A stretch of 64,000 nt of DNA, from positions 62,001 to 126,000 of the forward strand of contig JAZNGM010000026.1 in assembly GCA_045576455.1 (NCBI GenBank). The letters run 5' to 3'. Below the pieces are notes generated by a model. That model saw only the letters and a list, made by a program, of their open reading frames with translations, was not told where the DNA came from and made no database searches. Position 1 is the stretch's first letter; each line of letters starts with the position of its first letter. A program made the translations under genes and the position numbers. Below, in pieces: positions 16,977 to 23,535 of the stretch. This DNA comes from RGIG4034 sp045576455. GTDB lineage: Bacteria; Bacillota; Clostridia; Lachnospirales; Lachnospiraceae.

Positions 16977-17780
16977 TTAAGCAACTCTATGGGACCGAAT
17001 CCGGTATTGCACCGGACTCAGTCCTTTTAGTTTGCATTTAATTCTTCTGTTATTGTAATAATCTATATATTCCTCTATTTCTTTCATCAAATGCTCTGCT
17101 GATGTAAATTCATGTTTATAATACATTTCTGTTTTTAACAACCCGAAAAAGTTTTCCATTACAGAGTTATCCAAGCAATTTCCTTTTCGTGACATGCTTT
17201 GGATAATTCCTTTCTCTTTCAATCGGGCTTGATATCGTTTCATCTGATACTGCCAGCCTTGATCTGAATGTAAGATTAACCCCGTGTTATTAGGTAACTT
17301 TACAAATGCTTTATCTAGCATATCCATTGTCTGATGAAAAGTGGGATGTAAAGAAATGTTATAGCTTATAATCTCACCATTGTATAAATCCAGAATTGGT
17401 GACAAATATACTTTTTTATCCTGCACTGAGAACTCCGTCACATCTGTAACCCATTTTTGATTTGGTCTATCTGCCTTAAAATTTCTATTCAATTCATTAG
17501 ATGCAATCTTGCCCACTTCACCCTTGTATGAACGATATTTTCGTCGTCTGATTTCACACTTTAAGCAGCATTCCTTCATTAGTTTTTGAACAGTCTTGTG
17601 ATTTATATGGTATCCACGGTTATGCAATTCCATAGTAATTCTACGGTATCCATATCTACCTTTGTTTTCGTGAAATATCTGCTTTATAATCTCTTTTAAT
17701 TCAAGATATTTCTCAGGCTGTTTCATCTTTTTAAGATAGAAATAGAAAGTACTTCTTGCCATACCATCAAAAGCTAACAA
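16977..17780 (-). CDS. IS3-family transposase OrfB (DDE integrase domain)
   Basis: 267 residues from a TTG in the open frame. The N-terminal HTH_21-like part (GRYGYRRITMEL) precedes an rve domain with the catalytic triad D in WVTDVTEF, D in LHSDQGWQY and E in NSVMENFFGLLKTE (spacing D-x35-E). The frame stays open upstream through the end of orfA (ERARAIDELRHIHKLADLL), so the active OrfAB fusion is probably made by -1 frameshifting rather than by separate initiation. All key residues are present. Confidence 0.93.
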   Translation of the reverse strand: MLAFDGMARSTFYFYLKKMKQPEKYLELKEIIKQIFHENKGRYGYRRITMELHNRGYHINHKTVQKLMKECCLKCEIRRRKYRSYKGEVGKIASNELNRNFKADRPNQKWVTDVTEFSVQDKKVYLSPILDLYNGEIISYNISLHPTFHQTMDMLDKAFVKLPNNTGLILHSDQGWQYQMKRYQARLKEKGIIQSMSRKGNCLDNSVMENFFGLLKTEMYYKHEFTSAEHLMKEIEEYIDYYNNRRIKCKLKGLSPVQYRIRSHRVA

Positions 17781-17812
17781 ATCCGCCAGTTTATGTATAT
17801 GCCTTAATTCAT

Positions 17813-18331
17813 CTATTGCTCTGGCTCGTTCCCATTCTCTCGGGCAATTCTTTCCTGAACTAAGGCTTGCAATTTTTTTAAGTAATCATTCTCCATGCGA
17901 AGACGCTGTACTTCTGCAATTAAATCTTCTTCAGTTTCTTTACTTAATTTCATTTTCGTTGGTTTATCAGAATTCATTTTAGATTTTCTACCACTGTTAT
18001 CTTGATAAAGCCTTTGTGGTCCTTCCTCGTAATATATGCGTTCCCATTTACCAACTGTAACATCTGTTGGAATACCAAACTTAACCGCTGTTTGAAATAG
18101 TGATAAATGGTTATCATGCATATATTTTATAACAGTAATTTTAAAATCACCACTATAACTTCCGTGCTTCATTAATAGTCCTTCTGGACCGAACTGCTTG
18201 TATCGAGCAACCCATCGTGCAACAGGTGCTTTTGAAGTTCCTAATATATGCCCACTTTGTTCAGCAGACATTCCATCCTCAATCACACGGCGTACAGCTT
18301 CTAGTTTTTCTTCATAAGAATATTTTGCCAT
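17813..18331 (-). CDS. IS3-family OrfA, helix-turn-helix protein
   Basis: 172 residues with two HTH regions (LEAVRRVIEDGMSAEQSGHI; ITVIKYMHDNHLSLFQTAV) and a C-terminal leucine-zipper-like helix (EEDLIAEVQRLRMENDYLKK). OrfA binds the IS ends and regulates transposition. No Shine-Dalgarno site precedes the ATG; a 21-bp hairpin with a T tract sits there instead. Confidence 0.9.
   Translation of the reverse strand: MAKYSYEEKLEAVRRVIEDGMSAEQSGHILGTSKAPVARWVARYKQFGPEGLLMKHGSYSGDFKITVIKYMHDNHLSLFQTAVKFGIPTDVTVGKWERIYYEEGPQRLYQDNSGRKSKMNSDKPTKMKLSKETEEDLIAEVQRLRMENDYLKKLQALVQERIARENGNEPEQ
17873..17879 (-). other. Likely -1 ribosomal frameshift site in IS
   Basis: A run of seven A on the coding strand lies near the end of orfA. 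A -1 shift here enters the orfB frame with no stop before the DDE domain, which fits programmed frameshifting in IS3 elements. Confidence 0.65.
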
Positions 18332-18334
18332 AAA

Positions 18335-18382
18335 AAATGCACCCCAAATGTTAGATTATTGTCTAACATTTGGGGTGCATTT
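18335..18382 (-). terminator. IS-borne hairpin upstream of orfA
   Basis: Two perfect 21-bp arms (18335-18355 and 18362-18382) around a 6-base loop are followed on the minus strand by TTTTTT and then the orfA ATG. The outer arm is part of the right inverted repeat. It would act as a terminator or translation block against read-in from outside transcripts. Confidence 0.65.
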
Positions 18383-18384
18383 CA
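18360..18384 (-). repeat. IS right terminal inverted repeat
   Basis: A 25-bp end that on the minus strand begins TGAAATGCACCCCAAATG, next to TAA at 18385-18387. Confidence 0.88.
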
Positions 18385-18435
18385 TAAAGGGTTCTTTTTA
18401 ATTGTGTTATAATCAGTCAAAAAGGAATTGATACC

Positions 18436-18549
18436 ATGAATAATATAGAACTATATGAAGCTGCTATTGAAGCAAAGAAACGGTACAAGGAAGAAGAATT
18501 GGTTGATTTTGATAAATTTATGGATGAAATAGAAAAAGAATATTGTTAA
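18436..18549 (+). CDS. 37-residue hypothetical protein
   Basis: A short frame with AAAGGA 9 bases before the ATG and a TATAAT box at 18408-18413. The product is a charged, probably all-helical peptide (MNNIELYEAAIEAKKRYKEE, ending EKEYC). It resembles small antitoxin-like or phage ORFs only in composition; no family recognised. It lies just outside the IS and the decayed integrative element, so it may belong to the ancestral locus. Confidence 0.45.
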   Translation: MNNIELYEAAIEAKKRYKEEELVDFDKFMDEIEKEYC

Positions 18550-18600
18550 AAATGCTAATAGAAATGCAGAAAACTATTTAATATAATGTAAACGCATGAC

Positions 18601-18617
18601 GTTGTATTTCATACAAC
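18601..18617. repeat. Perfect inverted repeat GTTGTAT-TTC-ATACAAC
   Basis: A 7-bp perfect inverted repeat with a 3-base centre, between the 37-residue ORF and the integrative-element remnant, flanked by AT-rich non-coding sequence (18550-18690). It could be a regulator site or mark the element edge. Confidence 0.35.
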
Positions 18618-18690
18618 AAAAAAGGCAGGGAATTGTAATTTAATTATTACATCTTCTCAAATGTTTTGTGTGAAGTTCTTAACTTTTGTA

Positions 18691-18816
18691 CTAATTCTTC
18701 ATGTTCTGATCGCATCTTGCATCTTTATAAAGAAGCAAGCCGACACCGTATTGATTGCATATTGAAATCCTGCAATCAATTTCTTCTGCTGTTAAAAGCC
18801 TAAATTCTTTATTCAT
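18691..18816 (-). pseudogene. Rad52/22-like recombination gene, 5' stub
   Basis: 41 codons remain. The N-terminus (FRLLTAEEIDCRISICN, then GVGLLLYKDARCDQ) matches the start of Rad52/Rad22-type single-strand annealing proteins of phage and ICE elements in this group. The frame stops after 'NMKN' instead of continuing for the usual 100+ residues, and no further coding sequence follows, so the 3' part was deleted. It overlaps the stop of the upstream ORF by 8 bases, as in intact elements. Confidence 0.65.
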
Positions 18817-18994
18817 GGCACACCCCTTCCTTTTCTTTCATTTTTTCAATCGTAAACACCGTTTTATTGTCGCTTTCTGAAAGTTCCAATATGATTTCAA
18901 GCACCTTCGATAATTTGTCAAAAATAAAGCTTGTTTCCTGTTCGCATTTCCATGTGTCATACTGCTTGTCCTGTTTGATTGTTAGTTTCCACAT
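18809..18994 (-). CDS. 61-residue mobile-element protein
   Basis: Starts at the ATG after GAAGGAAA; the longer frame has no ribosome binding site. The product begins MWKLTIKQDKQYDTWKCEQE and has a helix with 'FDKLSKVLEIILEL'. Short proteins of this type (MW.L.I.., then a helix, then a Thr-rich strand) are common beside recombination genes in Lachnospiraceae phages and ICEs. Function unknown. Confidence 0.55.
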   Translation of the reverse strand: MWKLTIKQDKQYDTWKCEQETSFIFDKLSKVLEIILELSESDNKTVFTIEKMKEKEGVCHE

Positions 18995-19014
18995 AATAAT
19001 TTTCCTTCTTTCTT

Positions 19015-19215
19015 TTAAGTTTCTATTAAATCTTCTGTGTGCCGGATGTGGTCTTGCATGCATCTTTCACATATGTATTCATCATTGATTTCATAGCAGG
19101 TTTCTTCTTGTATAGGTTCATCACATTCTGAACACCGGGGAAGCCTATTAAGTTTTTCTTCCTGTTCTAGTGAATACCTTTCATAATCTCTTATTGGATC
19201 ATCCGTGTAATACAT
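19015..19215 (-). CDS. Small zinc-ribbon-like protein
   Basis: 66 residues with two Cys pairs, C-S-E-C (about 28-31) and C-E-R-C (about 54-57), typical of a small zinc ribbon. The N-terminus YYTDDPIRDYERY and the Cys pattern match phage/ICE accessory proteins. It probably binds nucleic acid or another element protein. It overlaps the upstream 39-residue ORF by 17 bases. Confidence 0.6.
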   Translation of the reverse strand: MYYTDDPIRDYERYSLEQEEKLNRLPRCSECDEPIQEETCYEINDEYICERCMQDHIRHTEDLIET

Positions 19216-19318
19216 CTGTAATCACCCCATCTTCAATTACAAATTCAAATCCAAGATTATGAAGAATATACAATTCTTCCAATGTAGCTTTTCCGCTATA
19301 AATTAATTCAATATCCAT
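19199..19318 (-). CDS. 39-residue element protein
   Basis: The ATG used overlaps the end of the excisionase-like gene (GAAGATGGATATTGA), suggesting coupled translation. The product (MDIELIYSGKATLEELYILH, then a short FEFVIEDGVI strand) is an alpha-beta microprotein with no recognised family. Confidence 0.45.
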   Translation of the reverse strand: MDIELIYSGKATLEELYILHNLGFEFVIEDGVITDVLHG

Positions 19319-19541
19319 CTTCTGCACCGCCTTCCGTAATTGAACTTTTAACGCTGTACGGATCACTAATATCGCATCCGTCATACTTCCTTAGAAATTC
19401 TTCTAATGTTGATTTCCTGCACTTAAGGCTTCCTATCTTCATAAAGCGAAGAAGACCGGCATTTTGCAGCTTATAAACGTATGTAACATTAGTCTTTAGT
19501 ATGGCAGCCACTTCTTTTACGGTATAAAGCATATCTTCCAT
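19308..19541 (-). CDS. Excisionase-like MerR-type HTH protein
   Basis: 77 residues with an HTH_17/excisionase-type winged helix: LYTVKEVAAILKTNVTYVYK followed by a 'GLLRFMKIGSLKCRKSTLEEFL' wing. Such proteins act as recombination directionality factors or regulators in integrative elements. It lies downstream of the Cro-like gene, with an operator-like palindrome between them. Confidence 0.7.
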   Translation of the reverse strand: MEDMLYTVKEVAAILKTNVTYVYKLQNAGLLRFMKIGSLKCRKSTLEEFLRKYDGCDISDPYSVKSSITEGGAEDGY

Positions 19542-19557
19542 GTGCTTATCCTTTCTA

Positions 19558-19574
19558 GTTGATTATTAATCTAC
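19558..19574. promoter_or_regulatory. Operator-like palindrome upstream of excisionase gene
   Basis: GTTGATTATTAATCTAC is a 17-bp near-palindrome (7-bp arms, one mismatch) that matches the sites in the divergent promoter region at 19822 and 19858. Confidence 0.55.
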
Positions 19575-19787
19575 TTAATCTGCAAAAAAAATGATATGTC
19601 TTTCTTCTAATGATTCAATTTTTTGTAAATTACACAATCCATTGATTTCGCTTGCTGTAAATTCGGTTATATTGTTTACCTTGTTAGCTAAACCTGCTGT
19701 GCTTTTTAGGCCTATTGCTTTTGCAATATAGCTTTTTTTGTAACCTGAAGCATCAATCTTTTCTTCTAATAATGTTGTATTAGTCAT
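19575..19787 (-). CDS. Cro-like phage-type regulator
   Basis: 70 residues with a compact HTH: LLEEKIDASGYKKSYIAKAI, then NKVNNITEFTASEINGLCNL. This layout is common for phage/ICE Cro-type repressors in Firmicutes. It is divergent from the XRE gene at 19954 with three operator-like sites between, giving the classic two-repressor switch. The ATG lies about 10 bases after GAGGGCG. Confidence 0.75.
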   Translation of the reverse strand: MTNTTLLEEKIDASGYKKSYIAKAIGLKSTAGLANKVNNITEFTASEINGLCNLQKIESLEERHIIFFAD

Positions 19788-19821
19788 ATTGCTTACGCCC
19801 TCTTTCTTTATTTTTTTGCAA

Positions 19822-19874
19822 GTAGATTTGTAATCTACTATTTCAACATAATGCTTTGTAGATTAGAAGTCAAC
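19822..19874. promoter_or_regulatory. Divergent operator region of the repressor switch
   Basis: GTAGATTTGTAATCTAC (19822-19838, perfect 7-bp arms) and GTAGATTAGAAGTCAAC (19858-19874, imperfect) are two 17-bp sites 36 bases apart; a half site GTTGATT follows at 19901. They lie between the Cro-like and CI-like genes. Confidence 0.6.
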
Positions 19875-19953
19875 TATTTTTTAGAAAAAAGTTAAAAAAA
19901 GTTGATTATAGGGGTATTATATGGTAAAATTTTATTATATAGGAGGTGATTAA

Positions 19954-20304
19954 ATGTCAATTATCGGAAAAAACATAATGCTAAAAAGAAAAGAATTAAA
20001 TATGACACAAGAAGAACTTGCAAAAAAACTGGGATATAAGTCGAAGTCAACAATCAACAAGATCGAAAACGGAACCAATGATATTCCGCAATCTAAGATT
20101 GTTAAATTTGCAGAAGCACTTAGCACAACCCCTTCTGCACTTATGGGATGGGAAAAAATGCAAAAAAATAATGATACCATTGTTGGTATCATTGGAAGGT
20201 TGCGAACTGATGATGATTTTCTATCTTTAGTGGAAACGCTAAGTAAACTTGATGCGGAAAAGATACAAGGTGTTAAACAAATGTTATCCGCTTTGTTGAA
20301 GTAA
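19954..20304 (+). CDS. XRE-family (CI-like) repressor
   Basis: 116 residues; AGGAGG lies 6-8 bases before the ATG. The N-terminal HTH_3 domain (about 8-62) reads LKRKELNMTQEELAKKLGY and TINKIENG, followed by 'TTPSALMGW', typical of small phage-type repressors. The C-terminal 50 residues are helical and probably dimerise; there is no LexA-like peptidase domain, so induction would not be by RecA self-cleavage. It is divergent from the Cro-like gene and precedes the integrase. Confidence 0.88.
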   Translation: MSIIGKNIMLKRKELNMTQEELAKKLGYKSKSTINKIENGTNDIPQSKIVKFAEALSTTPSALMGWEKMQKNNDTIVGIIGRLRTDDDFLSLVETLSKLDAEKIQGVKQMLSALLK

Positions 20305-20391
20305 TTTGTGTACTAGATCAAGAAGTTCAATATCGTCACAATTATTCAACAGTCCAGTTATTCTTTTGATGTATGTATCTACTATGCTCAT
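20284..20391 (-). CDS. 35-residue microprotein, C-x-DI-x-LLDL motif
   Basis: A minus-strand frame that overlaps the last 21 bases of the XRE gene. AAGGGGG lies about 10 bases before its ATG. The product (MSIVDTYIKRITGLLNNCDD, then IELLDLVHKLLQQSG) shares the C-D/N-D-I-x-L-L-D-L core and Lys-Leu-Leu end with the 34-residue frame at 15664. Two copies within 5 kb on opposite strands support a real family. The rest of the gap to the integrase (20392-20568) is AT-rich with no gene seen. Confidence 0.5.
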   Translation of the reverse strand: MSIVDTYIKRITGLLNNCDDIELLDLVHKLLQQSG

Positions 20392-20568
20392 GGTGGATGG
20401 CCCCCTTGGTGGAAAATCAAAAGTTCTGAATTTATTTTATATCATTAAAATAATCAAAACAATGGTAATTGTTAGCACTTGGAATAATAAGAATATTTTT
20501 ACTAAAAAACATAATTTTTTCATTAAAAAAATTATTTATCTAAAAACATAAGAAAGGATGTTTGAAAC

Positions 20569-22323
20569 GTGGCAAGATTAATTATTAATAATCGTGGTGA
20601 CAAGAAAAAGCCTTCTTGGCAATACCGCTTTGAACTTGCAAAGGTTGGCGGAAAAAGACGGTATGCATCCAAGGCAGGTTTTAAAACAAAGGAAGAAGCT
20701 GAAAAGGCAGGTAATATTGCACTTGCTGAATACCAACGTGCCGGGAAGCATTTTGAACCTTCGGAAATGTCTGTATCTGATTATCTTGATTATTGGTTGA
20801 ATAATTATTGTGTAGTCAACCTTGCGGATAATACGGTTACTGCATATAAAAACATAGTTAAGAACCACTTAAAGCCAAGAATAGGCCATTACATGCTGAA
20901 ATCCATTGATGTAATGACTGTGCAGAACATGATCAATGATATTTACCTTCAAAAAGGATTTACTAAGAAATTCTTGCAAAACATCCTGAAGGTATGTAAA
21001 GGTGCCTTCGGTTATGCTGCATATACTGCAAAGTTGATTCCGTATAACATTGCTGAACCTGTTAAATTGCCCAAATTTGAACCGAAAGAAGCAAAGCCTA
21101 GTATTTTGTCAAAAGAACAAATGGAAGCTGTTCTTGACCGTTTCCGTGGCTCACCGTACCAATTCTATGCAATGCTTATAGGTTACTATACCGGAATGCG
21201 TATTGGTGAAGTATATGGCCTTACATGGAATGATATTGATTTGGAAAACAGAATCATCCATGTAAAGCAGCAATGTAAGGTAAAAGATAAAGATGCCCTT
21301 GCCGGAAGGAAACCACAAAAAGGAAAAGCTTTAAACAGATGGTATCTTGGTGCATTGAAGAACAATTCTTCTTACAGGTCAATCAAGATTGGTGAAGAAC
21401 TTACAAATGCACTGATTGAATACAAAGCTATGCAGGAAAAAGCGGAAACGGAATATGGGGAATATTATATCAAGCACTACCTAAAAGAAGAAAAGCTTGC
21501 AAACGGAAGAACGGAATACAGAATCATATCACAATCTGATGAAGCAGGTATTTGTCCTTACCCACGGACCAAATTGGTATGTGTTAAGGAATCCGGGGAA
21601 TTTCGTGGAACCGTACCAATGAAATACGTTGCAAAGGTTGTAAAGACGGAAATGGGATTTGAAGATTTTCATTTTCACATGCTTCGCCATACTCATGCAA
21701 CGGTGCTTGTATCTAATACAGAAGAATTGCAGATTAAGGATATATCTGAAAGATTAGGCCATTCTTCTATTAAGACCACAATGGATACCTATGTATCAAA
21801 TACGGATGAAATGCGTGTTAAGTCTATGGAAATATTTGAACGTGTTGGAAAGCTGCATGTGAAAAATAAAAATGAAAGATTATATGAAATTTGGAAAAGC
21901 ACCAAGAACAGATGCAACACCACATCCTTCTATACCAAAAAGGGAATCAAATTCCATGAACCATGGCTTGATTATGAAGTATTTGAAATGTGGGCAATGG
22001 AAAATGGTTATGAAGATGATCTGTCACTGATAAGAAAAGATAAGGCACTTGACTTCTGCCCTGATAATTGCATATGGTCATCCGAAGCCAAAACAGTCAA
22101 AGGTAAGAATGTATGGACTGATGGTATTAATATTAAATCATACTCCATCAAATATAATGGTTATTCATGGGGATATTCCATCACAGATTATGATGAAAAC
22201 GGCAAACGGAAGAACACCCAAAAGACAACCTTTAATACAGAACAGGAAGCAAAAGAAGCTGCTGAAACTGTTCTTGCTGAAATGTTTGCTAACTCTGATA
22301 TGGTATTAAAAAGAGTAAAATAA
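20569..22323 (+). CDS. Tyrosine integrase with extra C-terminal domains
   Basis: 584 residues from GTG. An N-terminal AP2-like arm-binding domain (about 15-60) is followed by a SAM-like core-binding domain (70-165) and a catalytic domain with Arg in TGMRIGEVYG (about 211), HMLRH (about 370), LGH and the nucleophile Tyr in MDTYVSN (about 406). Typical integrases of this class end near residue 420. Here 160 more residues follow: an HNH/AP2 homing-endonuclease-like stretch (RLYEIWKSTKNRCN, FCPDNCIWSS) and then a segment resembling a second arm-binding domain (WGYSITDYDENGKR, TEQEAKEAAETVLAEM). The catalytic residues are intact. Confidence 0.92.
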   Translation: MARLIINNRGDKKKPSWQYRFELAKVGGKRRYASKAGFKTKEEAEKAGNIALAEYQRAGKHFEPSEMSVSDYLDYWLNNYCVVNLADNTVTAYKNIVKNHLKPRIGHYMLKSIDVMTVQNMINDIYLQKGFTKKFLQNILKVCKGAFGYAAYTAKLIPYNIAEPVKLPKFEPKEAKPSILSKEQMEAVLDRFRGSPYQFYAMLIGYYTGMRIGEVYGLTWNDIDLENRIIHVKQQCKVKDKDALAGRKPQKGKALNRWYLGALKNNSSYRSIKIGEELTNALIEYKAMQEKAETEYGEYYIKHYLKEEKLANGRTEYRIISQSDEAGICPYPRTKLVCVKESGEFRGTVPMKYVAKVVKTEMGFEDFHFHMLRHTHATVLVSNTEELQIKDISERLGHSSIKTTMDTYVSNTDEMRVKSMEIFERVGKLHVKNKNERLYEIWKSTKNRCNTTSFYTKKGIKFHEPWLDYEVFEMWAMENGYEDDLSLIRKDKALDFCPDNCIWSSEAKTVKGKNVWTDGINIKSYSIKYNGYSWGYSITDYDENGKRKNTQKTTFNTEQEAKEAAETVLAEMFANSDMVLKRVK

Positions 22324-22324
22324 A

Positions 22325-22365
22325 CCTGTACGCAAAATGCGCACACAGGAACAAATGCGTACAGG
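22325..22365 (+). repeat. Inverted repeat after integrase
   Basis: CCTGTACGCA and TGCGTACAGG, perfect 10-bp arms 21 bases apart, start at the integrase stop. A T-rich tract (TATTTTTATTTTTT) follows 15 bases later. It could terminate integrase transcription or form part of the attachment region. Confidence 0.45.
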
Positions 22366-22430
22366 TTCGCAAATTAGGCTATTTTTATTTTTTCGGCAAA
22401 CGCTAGAAGCCGCATAAAATCAGGGTTTTC

Positions 22431-22934
22431 TTAGTTTCGCCCACAACATTTTTTATACTTCTTACCACTACCGCATGGACACGGGTCGTTAGGATAAACC
22501 TTTGCATCCTTAACTACAGTTGTTGAAGATTTCTGCTCTTTATATAATTCCTTCTGCTTATCTTCATCGAAAATAGCGTTCCACTCTTCAAGGGTATAAA
22601 GCCACTCAGCGTTAGCGCCTACCATATTCTTATATAATAATTCCTTATCAAACTTAAGGCTTACAACAGTATCCTCTTCCATTTCTTCAATCGGATTCTT
22701 TGCTACAAGGCTGTCATTAATACCATCAAGGAATCCAACCATTGCCATAATATCAACATCATATTTTTCAGCAAGTTCTTTTACCGTGCCTTTTACTTCC
22801 TCATCAGGATTTTTTAACAATTCCTTATAAATACCCTTTTCAAGCTCGAAATATCTACCCCAGAATTTCTGAAGTTCGTTCTGATCAACTTCTTCTGAAT
22901 ATGCAATGCCTCTCCATTTTTCAAGTAATGCCAT
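22431..22934 (-). CDS. SEC-C motif protein
   Basis: 167 residues from the ATG after AAAGGTGG. Residues 1-140 are helical and acidic with no known catalytic motif. The C-terminus is a SEC-C zinc-binding motif (PCPCGSGKKYKKCCGRN), like the SecA tail, which binds zinc and often ribosomes or SecB. It is a core-genome protein common in Clostridia. It marks the end of the accessory region; the integrase-borne element stops 107 bases away. Confidence 0.85.
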   Translation of the reverse strand: MALLEKWRGIAYSEEVDQNELQKFWGRYFELEKGIYKELLKNPDEEVKGTVKELAEKYDVDIMAMVGFLDGINDSLVAKNPIEEMEEDTVVSLKFDKELLYKNMVGANAEWLYTLEEWNAIFDEDKQKELYKEQKSSTTVVKDAKVYPNDPCPCGSGKKYKKCCGRN

Positions 22935-23114
22935 TTTTCTTACCACCTTTATCTTTAATTATTCATAGTACTTACAGTATTAGTACCTACATTATTCTAG
23001 ATTATAAACTACTTTATATTATAAATCAAAATATTTTTCTTTAATATGAATATAATTCAAAAAAACGTCAACAATAATATTAATCATTGGCCCCCTTTGA
23101 TTTCCTCCCCCTTT

Positions 23115-23151
23115 AAACAGCCGTTGCTTTAATTGCAGCGGTTGTTTTTTT
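23115..23151 (+). terminator. Orphan plus-strand terminator
   Basis: Stem AACAGCCGTTGC / GCAGCGGTTGTT with loop TTTAATT and a T7 tract. No plus-strand gene precedes it in 22947-23114, which is AT-rich, so it may end a small RNA or block readthrough into the next gene. Confidence 0.6.
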
Positions 23152-23156
23152 GTGAG

Positions 23157-23185
23157 TTGATAATCGTTCAAACAAACGCTATAAT
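23157..23185 (+). promoter_or_regulatory. SigA-type promoter
   Basis: TTGATA (23157-23162), 17-base spacer, TATAAT (23180-23185), 37 bases before the 100-residue membrane protein and its AGAAGGAG site. Confidence 0.8.
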
Positions 23186-23222
23186 GATATAAGTTATAAC
23201 TACATTTAGAAGGAGTTAAATC

Positions 23223-23525
23223 ATGTCTGAGAGCAAAAAATACACTAAGGCACAACGCGTTATGGCGCTTATAGCCATCATTCTTCTTGTATCATTATCG
23301 GTTGCAGCACTGGTATGTTCCTTACTTCCTATTGAAGGAGCAGCCCGTCTTTCTTTTGCATTCCTGTTTGCCGCAGTTTTTATGCCAATCCTTTTATGGA
23401 TATGGATATGGCTTTACGGAAAAGTAACACGCAAGCGCACAATTGCTTCCATTAAGACTTCCAATGAAACAAAAGAAGAAACGGAAGAATCTAACGAAGA
23501 ATCTTTAATAGGACTTGATGAATAA
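23223..23525 (+). CDS. Small two-helix membrane protein
   Basis: 100 residues; GAAGGAG before the ATG. Two transmembrane helices (about 13-34 and 43-66) separated by a short loop, then a charged Glu-rich cytosolic tail (KEETEESNEE). It has its own strong promoter and is convergent with sigH, 10 bases between stops. Not recognised; the pattern is common among small Clostridial envelope proteins. Confidence 0.75.
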   Translation: MSESKKYTKAQRVMALIAIILLVSLSVAALVCSLLPIEGAARLSFAFLFAAVFMPILLWIWIWLYGKVTRKRTIASIKTSNETKEETEESNEESLIGLDE

Positions 23526-23535
23526 CCCGTTCCTG

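Larger units (their letters stand above)
16946..18384 (-). mobile_element. IS3-family (IS150-like) insertion sequence
   Basis: 1439 bp with 25-bp terminal inverted repeats (3 mismatches) starting TGAA and a 3-bp direct duplication TAA on both sides. It encodes OrfA (HTH) and OrfB (DDE transposase) in the -1 frame relation typical of IS3 elements. Both frames and both ends are intact, so it looks recently inserted and potentially active. Confidence 0.92.
16929..18399 (+). terminator. Terminator of BspA-like gene, split by IS insertion
   Basis: The left arm AAAAGGAACCCT (16929-16940) and right arm AGGGTTCTTTTT (18388-18399) pair over 12 bp. If the IS and one copy of the TAA duplication are removed, they form a hairpin with loop AATAA and a T tract. 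The hairpin begins at the stop codon of the BspA-like gene. The insertion separates the arms by 1.4 kb. Confidence 0.75.

Noticed and set aside
20306..20551. An 81-codon plus-strand frame between the XRE and integrase genes
   Set aside because: Low-complexity AT-rich coding with no ribosome binding site; the minus-strand microprotein explains part of the region better.
23019..23255. A 78-codon minus-strand frame between the SEC-C gene and the small membrane protein
   Set aside because: It covers a clear promoter and terminator of the plus strand and has no ribosome binding site.
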